Positions 15,733 through 24,120 of a DNA stretch of 64,000 bases are shown piece after piece. Location: NCBI GenBank assembly GCA_016865505.2, contig AP025252.1, positions 5,354,137 through 5,418,136 of the forward strand, written 5' to 3'. A program made the position numbers and the translations under genes. This stretch comes from Bryobacterales bacterium F-183 (GTDB taxonomy: Bacteria > Acidobacteriota > Terriglobia > Bryobacterales > Bryobacteraceae). Every line of letters starts with the position of its first letter. The stretch's first letter is position 1. The notes under the pieces are model-generated. The model saw only the letters and a program-made list of their open reading frames with translations, was not told the origin of the DNA and made no database searches.

Positions 15733-16679
15733 TGGGCCACCTGCTGGAGGAAGACGAGGTCGCGAATAACGCCGCCGGGGAGGCCGGCGGAGGTCCAGGA
15801 TTTGCCGTTGTCTGTGGAGTGGAGCAGTTCTTTTTCGTGGACGTAGGCGTAGATGGCGCCGGTGGCCGGATGTACGGTGACGCGCCAGACTTGGGCGTTG
15901 GGCAAGATGCTTTTCCAGGTGGTGCCGCCGTCTTCTGTGAGGAGGACGCCTGTCTGCCAGCCTCCGAGGACGATGCGGTTGGGCTTCTGGGGGTCGAAGG
16001 CGGCGTTGTAGAGCGTGTGGACTTTGGGTACAGCGGCGATCGTGGTCCAGGTGACGGCGGCGTCGAGCGACTGGTACGCGTTGCCGGATTGGGCGACGGC
16101 GACCCAGTGCTTGGGGTTGTGGGGGGACTGTACGACGTCGAAGGTCATTTCGCCGGGGGCTCCGGCTTGGGTCCAGTGGAGGCCCTGGTCGGTGGAACGG
16201 AAGACGCCGCTTTCTGTGGCGGCGACGAGGTAGGTTTCGTCTTTGGCGACGCGGATGGCTTGGGTGTACTTGCGGCGGAGGCCGGTTTCACGGCGGGTCC
16301 AGGTGTTGCCGCGGTCGGGGCTGAAGCCGATGCCGTCGGGCAGGGCGAGGTAGACGTTGCCCTTGCTGTCGGCAGCGACACCGTTGCCTTCTGTCATGTC
16401 CCAACCGGTCATGATGCGCCACTGGGTGCCGTTGCTGCGGGCGCGGATCATGCCGTTGCCGGAGGCGAGGTAGAGCGTCGCGGGATCGCGCGGGTCGGCG
16501 GCGATGGCGTTGATGTACGGATGGTCGTAGCCGGGGTGGGTCCAGGCACCTTGCGCGTCGCGACGGTGGAGTCCGCTGGCGTTTTGGTTCTGGCCGGGGG
16601 TCCAGCCTTTGGTGATGGAACCGCAAGCCCAGAGTTCGTAATCAGCGGAGGTAATGGCGAGGAAAACGAGTGCGAACAA
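15729..16679 (-). CDS. Secreted BNR/sortilin-type beta-propeller protein
   Basis: A 316-residue protein with repeated Asp-box motifs (SPDRGNTWTR, STDQGLHWTQ, TEDGGTTWKS, STDNGKSWTS), each part of a beta-propeller blade as in sialidases and Vps10/sortilin domains. The N-terminus (FALVFLAITSADYELW) is hydrophobic and probably an export signal. It uses a TTG start 12 bases after the P1-hydrolase stop. No catalytic residues of sialidase (Arg triad, Tyr/Glu) are obvious, so binding rather than hydrolysis is likely. It sits in the middle of the SDR to hemH operon. Confidence 0.75.
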   Translation of the reverse strand: MFALVFLAITSADYELWACGSITKGWTPGQNQNASGLHRRDAQGAWTHPGYDHPYINAIAADPRDPATLYLASGNGMIRARSNGTQWRIMTGWDMTEGNGVAADSKGNVYLALPDGIGFSPDRGNTWTRRETGLRRKYTQAIRVAKDETYLVAATESGVFRSTDQGLHWTQAGAPGEMTFDVVQSPHNPKHWVAVAQSGNAYQSLDAAVTWTTIAAVPKVHTLYNAAFDPQKPNRIVLGGWQTGVLLTEDGGTTWKSILPNAQVWRVTVHPATGAIYAYVHEKELLHSTDNGKSWTSAGLPGGVIRDLVFLQQVAQ

Positions 16680-16691
16680 GTGACGAGGTTA

Positions 16692-17732
16692 TCATTTCGC
16701 CACAGGTTTCCAGTCCTTGAGACCGGGGATATTGAGTACGGTGGGGGCGTTGCGGGCGGCTCTGAGGATGGCGAGCGAAAGCGCTTCCGCAGCGATCGCT
16801 CCGATTTGGCCGTGGCCGACGTTGGCGAGCTTGAGGGTGCCGGTGGAGAGAGCGAAGACGGTGTCGCCATCGGCGGGGGTGTGGATCGGGTTTATCGCGC
16901 GGGCCATGCCGTCGTGCGACATCTGGGCGATTTTGGACATCTGCGGCTTGTCGAGCGCGACGTTGGTGGCGACGACGGCGAGGGTGGTGTTGGCGCCGGG
17001 GGGCATGACGACGAGGTGGCCGTTGCGGATGGCGTCCATGGCGTTGCGGAAGCCTTTGCCGTCCTGGGTGCGGGCTCCGGCGATGATCTGCCCGGTGCGG
17101 GGGTCGATGATGTCGCCCACGGCGTTGACGGCGGCTAGCGCGCCGACGACGATGCCAGTGTTGCCGATGCGGATCGCGTAGGAGCCGATGCCTGCCTTCA
17201 TGGCGAAGTCCATGCCGAATAACTTGCCGATGGTGGCTCCAGCGCCTGCTCCGACGTTGCCTTCTTCAACTGGCTTGGTGGAGGCGTTGACGCAGGCCTG
17301 GTAGCCGTGGTCCGGGGTGGGGCGGAATTTGTTATCGCCGAGGCGGAGGTCCATGAGGATGGCCGCGGGGACGATGGGTACGCGAGTGCCTGCGATGGGG
17401 AAGCCGATGTTCTTAGATTCGAGGTAGCGCATGGCGCCGGAGGCGGTTTCGAGTCCAAAGGCGCTGCCACCGGAGAGCATGACGCCGTGGATCTGCTGGA
17501 CCGTATTGATGGGGTTGAGGAGTTCGGTGTCGCGAGTGCCGGGTGCTGCGCCTCGGACATCGACGCCTGCGACGGCGCCGGCTTCGCAGAGGATGGCGGT
17601 GCAGCCGGTGGGTCGATCTTTCAAGGTGTAATGGCCGACCTTGATGCCATCGACGGCGGTGAGCGTGTCGTTGCTGGAGTTCGCGGCGGCGAGGGCGAGT
17701 CCGGGAAGCGCGAGTGCGGTACGGCGGGTCAT
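16692..17732 (-). CDS. P1/NylC-type self-processing N-terminal-nucleophile hydrolase
   Basis: A 346-residue member of the DmpA/NylC superfamily: VDGIKVGHYTLKDRPTGCT at the N-terminus, GVMLSGGSAFGLETASG in the middle, and GANTTLAVVATN around residue 246-257. In the NylC branch autocleavage occurs between Asn and Thr, and the new N-terminal Thr is the nucleophile; here Asn248-Thr249 fits. The family includes D-aminopeptidases, beta-aminopeptidases and nylon-oligomer hydrolases. Residues 1-20 begin TRRTALALPGLALAAA and look like a (Tat-type) export signal. Its start codon directly follows the stop of the M20 peptidase gene, which suggests joint processing of unusual amides or peptides; substrate is inferred only. 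Confidence 0.85.
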   Translation of the reverse strand: MTRRTALALPGLALAAANSSNDTLTAVDGIKVGHYTLKDRPTGCTAILCEAGAVAGVDVRGAAPGTRDTELLNPINTVQQIHGVMLSGGSAFGLETASGAMRYLESKNIGFPIAGTRVPIVPAAILMDLRLGDNKFRPTPDHGYQACVNASTKPVEEGNVGAGAGATIGKLFGMDFAMKAGIGSYAIRIGNTGIVVGALAAVNAVGDIIDPRTGQIIAGARTQDGKGFRNAMDAIRNGHLVVMPPGANTTLAVVATNVALDKPQMSKIAQMSHDGMARAINPIHTPADGDTVFALSTGTLKLANVGHGQIGAIAAEALSLAILRAARNAPTVLNIPGLKDWKPVAK

Positions 17733-19004
17733 TTACTGTTTGGTGCCCAGCAGGCGAATGGCGGAGAGCGCCATCACCTTTGCCGACTGTATCAGGTGTT
17801 CGAGTTCGACGTACTCGTCGGGCTGGTGAGCGAGGTCGAGGATGCCGGGTCCGTAGGCGATGCAGTCCGCGACGTTGCCGATTCGGTAGACGTGCTTGTG
17901 GTCGTAGGTGCCGGGGCTGGCCATCAAGGGTGGTGTTGTCCCGAGGACGTTTTGGATGCTGTCGCGTACGGCGGCGACGAGGGGACTATTGGGGTCCGTC
18001 TGTACGGGGTGGACGACCATGAGGTCCTCAAGGGTGTAGCGCGCGTTGGGGATGCGGGCGTTGACCTCGTCGAGGAGGTCGATGATTTCGGGTTTGACTT
18101 TGGCTTCGAAGGGTTCTTCTTCGAGCAGGAAGCGGCGGTCTCCGATGAGGCCTGCGCGGTCTGCCACGCACGGGGTTTGGACGGCGTTCTCGGGTTGACC
18201 TCCGAAGATGCTGTTGATGTTCAAGGAAGCGTGGCGGGAACCGGGAGGTTCGACGGGCATGCTTGTGACACGTTCGGCGAGGCGGGGCTTGAGATCGTGA
18301 GTGAAGGCGTGGAGGACGTCGCCCAAATGGTCGATGGCGCTGACGCCGAGTTGCGGCATACTGCCGTGGCCGATGCGGCCGTGCTGGGTGACCTTGAACC
18401 AGTAGACGCCGCGGTGGCCGATGCAGATGCGGTCGACGTTCGAAGGTTCGGTGATGATGACGTAGGTCGTGTGGCCTTGGGTGATGTAGCCACGGCGGGC
18501 GAGGGTGGCGACGCCGGCAAAGCCTCCGCTTTCTTCATCCACGGTGGCGCTTTGTTCGATGGTGCCGTTGAGCGTAATGCCTGCGCGGCGGATGGCTTCG
18601 ATGGCGAAGATACTGGCGGCGATGCCGGCCTTTTGGTCACAAGTGCCGCGGCCGTAGAGCTTGCCGTCGCGAATGTCGCCGCCGAAGGGATCTACGGTCC
18701 AGCCAGCGCCGGCGGGTACGACATCGAAGTGGCCGTTGAAGTGGAGGACTGGCTGCTGTTGGGTCGCACCGGGGAGGCGTCCCATGACGTTGACGCGAGG
18801 GTACGCGGGGGTGTGTAGCGGACTGTCGTCCGCGACGATGTGTTCGACGTTGTAGCCGAAGGCTTTGAGTTGCTGGCCGATGAATTCGGCGCAGGGCGCG
18901 TAGAGGTCGCCCGGCGGGTTCACGGTGGGGATGCGCGTGAGTTCCTGCAGGAACGCGATCATCTCGTCGGCTATGGCGTCGACCGCGTTGAGCACGGCGA
19001 TCAT
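17733..19004 (-). CDS. M20-family metallopeptidase (ArgE/DapE-like)
   Basis: A 423-residue zinc hydrolase with the M20 ligands in place: HFD (His92, Asp94), the bridging Asp123 in GRGTCDQKAG, and the Glu pair at 157-158 in DEESGG, plus a lid dimerisation domain after residue 190 (NINSIFGGQPENAVQTPCVA). No signal peptide. Relatives deacylate N-acyl amino acids or cut dipeptides. It overlaps the upstream SDR gene by ATGA and abuts the NylC-like hydrolase, so both hydrolases probably act in the same catabolic route. Confidence 0.9.
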   Translation of the reverse strand: MIAVLNAVDAIADEMIAFLQELTRIPTVNPPGDLYAPCAEFIGQQLKAFGYNVEHIVADDSPLHTPAYPRVNVMGRLPGATQQQPVLHFNGHFDVVPAGAGWTVDPFGGDIRDGKLYGRGTCDQKAGIAASIFAIEAIRRAGITLNGTIEQSATVDEESGGFAGVATLARRGYITQGHTTYVIITEPSNVDRICIGHRGVYWFKVTQHGRIGHGSMPQLGVSAIDHLGDVLHAFTHDLKPRLAERVTSMPVEPPGSRHASLNINSIFGGQPENAVQTPCVADRAGLIGDRRFLLEEEPFEAKVKPEIIDLLDEVNARIPNARYTLEDLMVVHPVQTDPNSPLVAAVRDSIQNVLGTTPPLMASPGTYDHKHVYRIGNVADCIAYGPGILDLAHQPDEYVELEHLIQSAKVMALSAIRLLGTKQ

Positions 19005-19732
19005 AGCGGCGGGTCGAAGCGCCCGTCGATACCGGTCCAGCCTCCGTCGACGAAGAGTACGGTGCCGGTGACGTAGCTGGCGGCGGGGGACGAGAGGAAG
19101 ACAATCGGCCAGGCCATTTCTTCGGGTTGGGCCCAGCGCTTCATGGCGTTGCGATTGGCGTAGGCGCTGTACCAGGCCTCATTGCTCTTGATCTGCAGGG
19201 TGAGGGGCGTTTCGACGATGCCGGGGGCGATGGCGTTGACGCGGATGTTGAGCGGCGCGAGTTCCACGGCGAAGGCTCGGGCGAGTTGGACGAGCGATGC
19301 TTTGGTGGCGGCGTAGATGCCCTGGCCTTGCTCGACGGTGACACTGCGGATGGATGAGGTCAAGACAATACTGCCGCCGTTGGGGTTGCGCGTCATGACG
19401 TCAGCGACGGCGCGGGCGATGCGGAAGTTGGCCTTGAGGTTGAGGTCCACGACGCGGTCGAGTTCTTCGTCGGTGTACTGCAGGAGCTTTTTGCGGACGT
19501 TGATGGCTGGGGTGACGACCAGGATGTCGATGGTGCCGTGCTTGGCGACGACGGCATCGACTGTGGCAGCGATGGCCTGAGGGTCACGAATGTCGAGGGT
19601 GTATTCGGCGCCTTTGATGTCCGCGCCAGCGACTGTGGCGCCTTGAGCTGTCATGGCTTCTGCAGTGGCTTTGCCGATGCCGGAGCCTGCGCCCACGATG
19701 AGTGCGATTTTGCCGTCCAGACGAAACTTCAT
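19001..19732 (-). CDS. Short-chain dehydrogenase with altered NNAG motif
   Basis: A 243-residue SDR: cofactor loop VGAGSGIG, acidic Asp after beta-2 (GADIKG) suggesting NAD, catalytic Ser in TSSIRS and YAATKAS. The normal NNAG structural motif is replaced by VTPAI (about residue 85), which is unusual but occurs in some SDRs. It is the first gene of the six-gene operon ending in hemH. The divergent garD starts only 41 bases away, so it may act on sugar-acid derivatives; this is inferred from position. Confidence 0.82.
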   Translation of the reverse strand: MKFRLDGKIALIVGAGSGIGKATAEAMTAQGATVAGADIKGAEYTLDIRDPQAIAATVDAVVAKHGTIDILVVTPAINVRKKLLQYTDEELDRVVDLNLKANFRIARAVADVMTRNPNGGSIVLTSSIRSVTVEQGQGIYAATKASLVQLARAFAVELAPLNIRVNAIAPGIVETPLTLQIKSNEAWYSAYANRNAMKRWAQPEEMAWPIVFLSSPAASYVTGTVLFVDGGWTGIDGRFDPPL

Positions 19733-19773
19733 GGTGGTGTGAGTACACTACAGGATAGCTCCCCACCGATACT

Positions 19774-21297
19774 ATGCAGCCGCTCTATGTCAGGGTCCAG
19801 CCTGAGGACAATGTCGCGATTATCGTCAATCCTGGCGGGCTTGAGGCCGGTTCTGTATTTGCCGATGGACTGATGCTGCGGGAACGCATTCCGCAGGCGC
19901 ATAAAGTGGCGCTGACGGGGATTGCCAAGGGTACTGCGGTGACGCGGTATGGCGTGACGATCGGGTACGCGGTGGACGACATCCAGGCGGGCGAATGGGT
20001 TCGCGAGGATCGATTGTCTTTGCCGGAGCCTCCAGCATTGGGGTCGCTGTGTGAGGTTGTGGGTCGCGCGAGGGCGAGTGAGCCTTTGGAGGGCGTGACG
20101 TTTGACGGGTACCCGAATGCGGATGGCACTGCGGGTACGCGGAATATCTTGGGGATTTCGACGACTGTGCAGTGCGTGGCGCCTACCGTCGAGTTTGCAG
20201 TGAAGCGGATCAAGCAGGAGTTGCTGCCGCGCTATCCGAATGTCGATGATGTGATGGCTGTCACGCATCCTTACGGGTGCGGTGTGGCGATTAACGCTCC
20301 GGGGGCGGAGATTCCGATTCGTACGCTGCGCAATATGGCGCTGCATCCGAACTTTGGCGGCGAGTTGCTGGTGGTGAGCCTGGGTTGCGAGAAGATGCAG
20401 CCGTCGCGAATGAGCCTGCCGATTTTGAGCGATGAACCTTGGATCGTACGGTTGCAGGACGAGGAGCATCGCGGGTTTGGCGATATTGTCGCGGCGATTC
20501 TGCGGTTTGCCGAACGGCGGTTGGAGCGGTTGAATCAGCGGCGTCGCGTGGCGTGTCCGGCATCGCAGTTGACGGTGGGGTTGCAGTGTGGCGGTAGCGA
20601 TGCGTTTTCCGGGGTGACGGCGAATCCGGCTGTGGGGTACGCGTCGGATTTGCTGGTACGCGCGGGGGCTACGGTGATGTTTTCTGAGGTGACTGAGGTC
20701 CGCGATGCGATTCATCTGCTGACGCCGCGGGCGGTGTCGCGCGAGGTGGCGGAGGCGCTGGTACGCGAGATGGCGTGGTACGACGCGTACCTGGAGCGCG
20801 GGGCTGTGGATCGTAGCGCGAATCCGACGCCGGGGAATAAGCGCGGCGGGCTGTCAAACATTGTGGAGAAGGCGTTGGGGTCCGTCGCGAAGTCCGGCAG
20901 GAGCGCGATTGTTGGGGTGGTGCCGCCGGGCGAGAAAGCGACCGTGAAAGGCTTGAACTTTGCGGCGACACCGGCGAGCGACTTTATCTGCGGGACCTTG
21001 CAATTGGCGGCTGGGATGAATGTACACGTGTTCACGACGGGCGAGGGTACGCCGTATGGGTTGGCGTTGGCGCCGGTGATCAAGGTGGCGTCGCGTACGG
21101 CGCTGGCGGAACGATGGCCGGACCTGATTGATGTGGATGCGGGGCGGATTGCGACCGGCGTGTCGACTGTGGAGCAGGTGGGGCGCGAAATTTTTAGCAT
21201 GATCCTGGACGCTGCGAGCGGGCGGCATAAGACGTGGGCGGAACATTGGGGTTTGCACAATGCGCCCGCACTGTTCAATCCGGCACCGGTTACATAA
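19774..21297 (+). CDS. garD: Galactarate dehydratase-like enzyme (UxaA/GarD family)
   Basis: This family dehydrates aldaric or aldonic acids (galactarate to a 5-keto-4-deoxy-glucarate; altronate to KDG). Residues 1-90 form the SAF-type domain typical of the family, and the catalytic part has [29 protein letters not shown] and [10 protein letters not shown]. These match GarD more closely than UxaA, though the distinction cannot be certain from sequence alone. 507 residues, close to the family's 500-523. It is divergent from the SDR-led operon and lies 3 bases before mutL. The KDG kinase at 35051-36085 would be a plausible downstream partner if the true product is KDG. Confidence 0.82.
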   Translation: MQPLYVRVQPEDNVAIIVNPGGLEAGSVFADGLMLRERIPQAHKVALTGIAKGTAVTRYGVTIGYAVDDIQAGEWVREDRLSLPEPPALGSLCEVVGRARASEPLEGVTFDGYPNADGTAGTRNILGISTTVQCVAPTVEFAVKRIKQELLPRYPNVDDVMAVTHPYGCGVAINAPGAEIPIRTLRNMALHPNFGGELLVVSLGCEKMQPSRMSLPILSDEPWIVRLQDEEHRGFGDIVAAILRFAERRLERLNQRRRVACPASQLTVGLQCGGSDAFSGVTANPAVGYASDLLVRAGATVMFSEVTEVRDAIHLLTPRAVSREVAEALVREMAWYDAYLERGAVDRSANPTPGNKRGGLSNIVEKALGSVAKSGRSAIVGVVPPGEKATVKGLNFAATPASDFICGTLQLAAGMNVHVFTTGEGTPYGLALAPVIKVASRTALAERWPDLIDVDAGRIATGVSTVEQVGREIFSMILDAASGRHKTWAEHWGLHNAPALFNPAPVT

Positions 21298-21300
21298 ACG

Positions 21301-23247
21301 ATGGGCCGAATACGGATACTGTCCGATCACATTGCGAATAAGATTGCGGCCGGCGAGGTTGTGGAGCGGCCGGCATCGGTTGTCAAAGAACTGCTGGAGA
21401 ATTCGCTGGACGCCGGGGCGACGGACATACTGATCCTCGTTGAGGCCGGCGGACGGCGGCTGATACGCATCGCGGATGACGGGCACGGCATGTTGCGCGA
21501 TGATGCACTGCTGGCGTTTGAACGTCATGCGACGAGCAAGCTGTCCGATGCCAATGATCTGCTGGCCATTGCGACGTTGGGGTTCCGCGGGGAGGCCCTT
21601 CCTTCGATTGCTTCGGTGTCGCGACTGTTGCTGGAGACGCGGAGTCCGGACGAGGAGAGCGGTACGCGGGTGGAGATCGCCGGGGGGCGCATCCTATCGT
21701 GCGAGGATCTGGCGCGCACGCCGGGTACGACGATTACGATTCGCGATCTGTTCTATAACGTCCCGGCGCGGAAGAAGTTTTTGCGGAGCGAGCAGACGGA
21801 GTTGGCGCACATCGCGTCGCTGGTGACGCATTATTCGCTGGCGCATCCGACAAAGGGGTTCGCGCTGCAGCATGGGGAGCATGATCTGCTGCACGTCGCG
21901 CCGGTGGAGACGCTGGAAGAGCGGGTGTACCAGGTGTTTGGCAATCAGATTCTGCAGGATCTGGTGGACATCGGGGTACATGAGCGGGATGTGTCGATCC
22001 CGGCGCCGTATGTACCGGAGGAAGAGGCGGGCGAGCCTTCTACGCGGACGTTCCGATTGCGGGGTTTCATTTCCGGGCCGCAGGTACAGAAGCTGAATCG
22101 CAATTCCATTTACCTGTTTGTGAATGGGCGGCTGATTCGCGACAAGGTGCTGATGCATGCGCTGACGGCGGGGTACCACAACCTGATTCCGCCGGCTTCG
22201 TATCCATTTGCGCTGCTGTTCTTGGATTGCGATCCGGAAGAGGTGGACGTGAATGTCCATCCGGCGAAGACGGAGGTACGGTTCCGGCATTCGGGTACGG
22301 TGCATGATTTTGTACGGGATGCGATTCGCGGGATTTTGACGGAGCGCCGGCCTGTGGCTGGGATTAGCGCGGTGCCTGTGGTTTCGGACGAGCAGCCTGG
22401 GGCGCAATTGCCGTATTCGGAGTTTTCGCAGCGGATGGAGAATGCCGCGTACTCGCAGCCACCGCCGTCGGAGTTGCCGGTGATGCAGACGGGGTTGCCG
22501 GAGTTTACGCTGCATCGTCCATTGGCATCGCCCGCGCCGCGGTTTGCGTTTCAGGATAGTGAACCGACACCTGCTGGTAGTGGTGGTGGTGGGTTGCGGT
22601 TGCCGGTGCCGGATACGCATGGGCGAGTGTTGCCCGAGTCGGCGTTGGTGGAGTCCCCGACGCTTGAGGCGTTGAAGGATTTACGGCCGCTGGGGCAGTT
22701 GCACGACAGCTTTATCATTGCGGCGGGTCGCGACGGGTTGTGGCTGGTGGATCAGCATGTCGCGCATGAGCGGATTTTGTTTGAGCAGGTGATGCGGCAA
22801 CGGGGTCGTGCGCCGGAGACGCAGGCATTGCTGATGCCGATTGTGTTGCAGTTGTCGGCGGCGCAACAGATTGAGTACGCGAGGATCGCGGAGGAGTTGA
22901 ACGCGATGGGGTTTGAGACGGAGCCGTTTGGACATCGCACGATTGCGGTGAAGGCGGCGCCGGCCGGGGTGAGCGCGGGCGACATCGAGAAGGTGCTGTT
23001 TGAGGTGCTGGAGATTGCGGAGAAGGAGTTCCGGAAGGCGTCCTTAGAAGATATGCGGCGCGGGATTGCGGCGTCGATCGCTTGCCGGGCGGCGATCAAG
23101 ATCAACATGCGGCTGGATCAGAGGAAGATGGAGTGGCTGCTGCAGGAGTTGGCGAAGACGGAGCATCCGATGAGTTGTCCGCATGGGCGGCCGATCGCGC
23201 TGCGGTACACGATGCGGGAGATTTTACGCAGTTTTCACCGGATGTGA
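21301..23247 (+). CDS. mutL: DNA mismatch repair protein with endonuclease motifs
   Basis: MutL couples mismatch recognition by MutS to strand removal. The 648-residue protein has the GHKL ATPase motifs (IAAGEVVERPASVVKELLEN, DDGHGM, ATLGFRGEALPSIAS) in residues 1-330, a low-complexity linker at 345-450, and a C-terminal domain with DQHVAHERILFE (Asp484 region), ACRAAIK (about residue 595) and CPHGRP (about 627). These are the metal-binding motifs of endonuclease-type MutL, as expected in bacteria without MutH; the usual DQHA is DQHV here. It starts 3 bases after garD. Confidence 0.96.
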   Translation: MGRIRILSDHIANKIAAGEVVERPASVVKELLENSLDAGATDILILVEAGGRRLIRIADDGHGMLRDDALLAFERHATSKLSDANDLLAIATLGFRGEALPSIASVSRLLLETRSPDEESGTRVEIAGGRILSCEDLARTPGTTITIRDLFYNVPARKKFLRSEQTELAHIASLVTHYSLAHPTKGFALQHGEHDLLHVAPVETLEERVYQVFGNQILQDLVDIGVHERDVSIPAPYVPEEEAGEPSTRTFRLRGFISGPQVQKLNRNSIYLFVNGRLIRDKVLMHALTAGYHNLIPPASYPFALLFLDCDPEEVDVNVHPAKTEVRFRHSGTVHDFVRDAIRGILTERRPVAGISAVPVVSDEQPGAQLPYSEFSQRMENAAYSQPPPSELPVMQTGLPEFTLHRPLASPAPRFAFQDSEPTPAGSGGGGLRLPVPDTHGRVLPESALVESPTLEALKDLRPLGQLHDSFIIAAGRDGLWLVDQHVAHERILFEQVMRQRGRAPETQALLMPIVLQLSAAQQIEYARIAEELNAMGFETEPFGHRTIAVKAAPAGVSAGDIEKVLFEVLEIAEKEFRKASLEDMRRGIAASIACRAAIKINMRLDQRKMEWLLQELAKTEHPMSCPHGRPIALRYTMREILRSFHRM

Positions 23248-23320
23248 CCGGTTTTGCAACGTGGCAGTTGCGAAAGCGGACATCGCGGCAGTATTATCGC
23301 TAATAACGCTATTAGGTGAG

Positions 23321-23369
23321 CCCCTCGCAAGAACGCTTAGTTGGGGAAAAGGGATGTTCTTGCGAGGGG
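23321..23369 (+). terminator. Long-loop hairpin between mutL and the lipoprotein gene
   Basis: A perfect 14-bp stem (CCCCTCGCAAGAAC / GTTCTTGCGAGGGG) with a 21-base loop lies 73 bases after the mutL stop, followed by TTCTTGCTGC rather than a clean T-tract. It may end mutL transcription. The loop is longer than in a typical terminator. A TATAAA follows at 23388-23393 but has no matching -35 box. Confidence 0.45.
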
Positions 23370-23463
23370 TTCTTGCTGCTTGGTTGTTATAAAGACGAAC
23401 GCAAGTTGCCTCCGTTTGGTTCCATTTGAATAAAAAGATTTGAGAGGAGACAATGAAGGGACT

Positions 23464-24108
23464 ATGAAGCCACTCACCTCCTCCCATGTGGTGCTGGCGG
23501 CACTGGCGTTTGCAGTTACGTCTGCCTGCAGCAGTAGCTCTACGACGACCACAGCCCCCACGCAAGAGAAGAAGGCCGAAGCGCCGCCACCGGAGCCGAT
23601 TACGGGACGCAGCGCGTTCTATAAGATGTTGCCTTCTGCGCGGCAGTGGTCGACGGACGTCAAGGGCATCCAACTGACGAGTATTCAATTGAGCGGTGTG
23701 AAGGCTGAGCCGGGCAAGGCTGGCGCATGGCGCGGGATCTTCGTGTCGGAGTCCAAGGGACGGATGAAGACGTTCTTGTGGTCGGCGGTGGATGCCGAGG
23801 GCGGGTACCGGCAAGGGACTTGGCCTGGGGCGGAAGAGTCGTTCCGGGGTCGGATGGGGCAGGCTGCTCCGTTCTTTCTGCAGGCGCTGCAACATGATTC
23901 CGACGAGGCGTACCAGAGTGCCATCAAGGTAGAGGATCCGGCGACGAAGGGTGCGCCGAAGGATACGCCGATCAACTTTCTGCTGGAGTTTACTCCGCGG
24001 CATCCGAATCTGGCGTGGCGCGTGTTGTGGGGCGAGACCGTGGGTACGGCACGGTATTCGGCGTACGTCGATGCCACGACGGGTCAGTTCCTGGAGAAAG
24101 GCAGATAG
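23464..24108 (+). CDS. Predicted lipoprotein of unknown function
   Basis: From the ATG at 23464 the protein has 214 residues. It begins with a lipoprotein signal whose lipobox is TSAC (Cys22), followed by a Ser/Thr/Pro-rich linker and a folded domain from about residue 50 (SAFYKMLPSARQWSTDVKGI). Aromatic strands such as GAWRGIFVSESKGRMKTFLW occur, but I do not recognise the fold. An upstream in-frame start at 23440 would add 8 residues; 23464 gives a normal signal peptide. It lies 12 bases before the GT-C gene, so the two may be cotranscribed. Confidence 0.75.
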   Translation: MKPLTSSHVVLAALAFAVTSACSSSSTTTTAPTQEKKAEAPPPEPITGRSAFYKMLPSARQWSTDVKGIQLTSIQLSGVKAEPGKAGAWRGIFVSESKGRMKTFLWSAVDAEGGYRQGTWPGAEESFRGRMGQAAPFFLQALQHDSDEAYQSAIKVEDPATKGAPKDTPINFLLEFTPRHPNLAWRVLWGETVGTARYSAYVDATTGQFLEKGR

Positions 24109-24120
24109 AGTTTTCTGAGC

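Noticed and set aside
15711-18818. Long open frames on the plus strand opposite the M20, P1 and BNR genes (up to about 500 codons).
   Set aside because: They are mirror frames of high-GC genes, with Gly/Val/Asp/Ala-heavy composition, no ribosome-binding sites and no recognisable domains; the minus-strand genes carry clear catalytic motifs.
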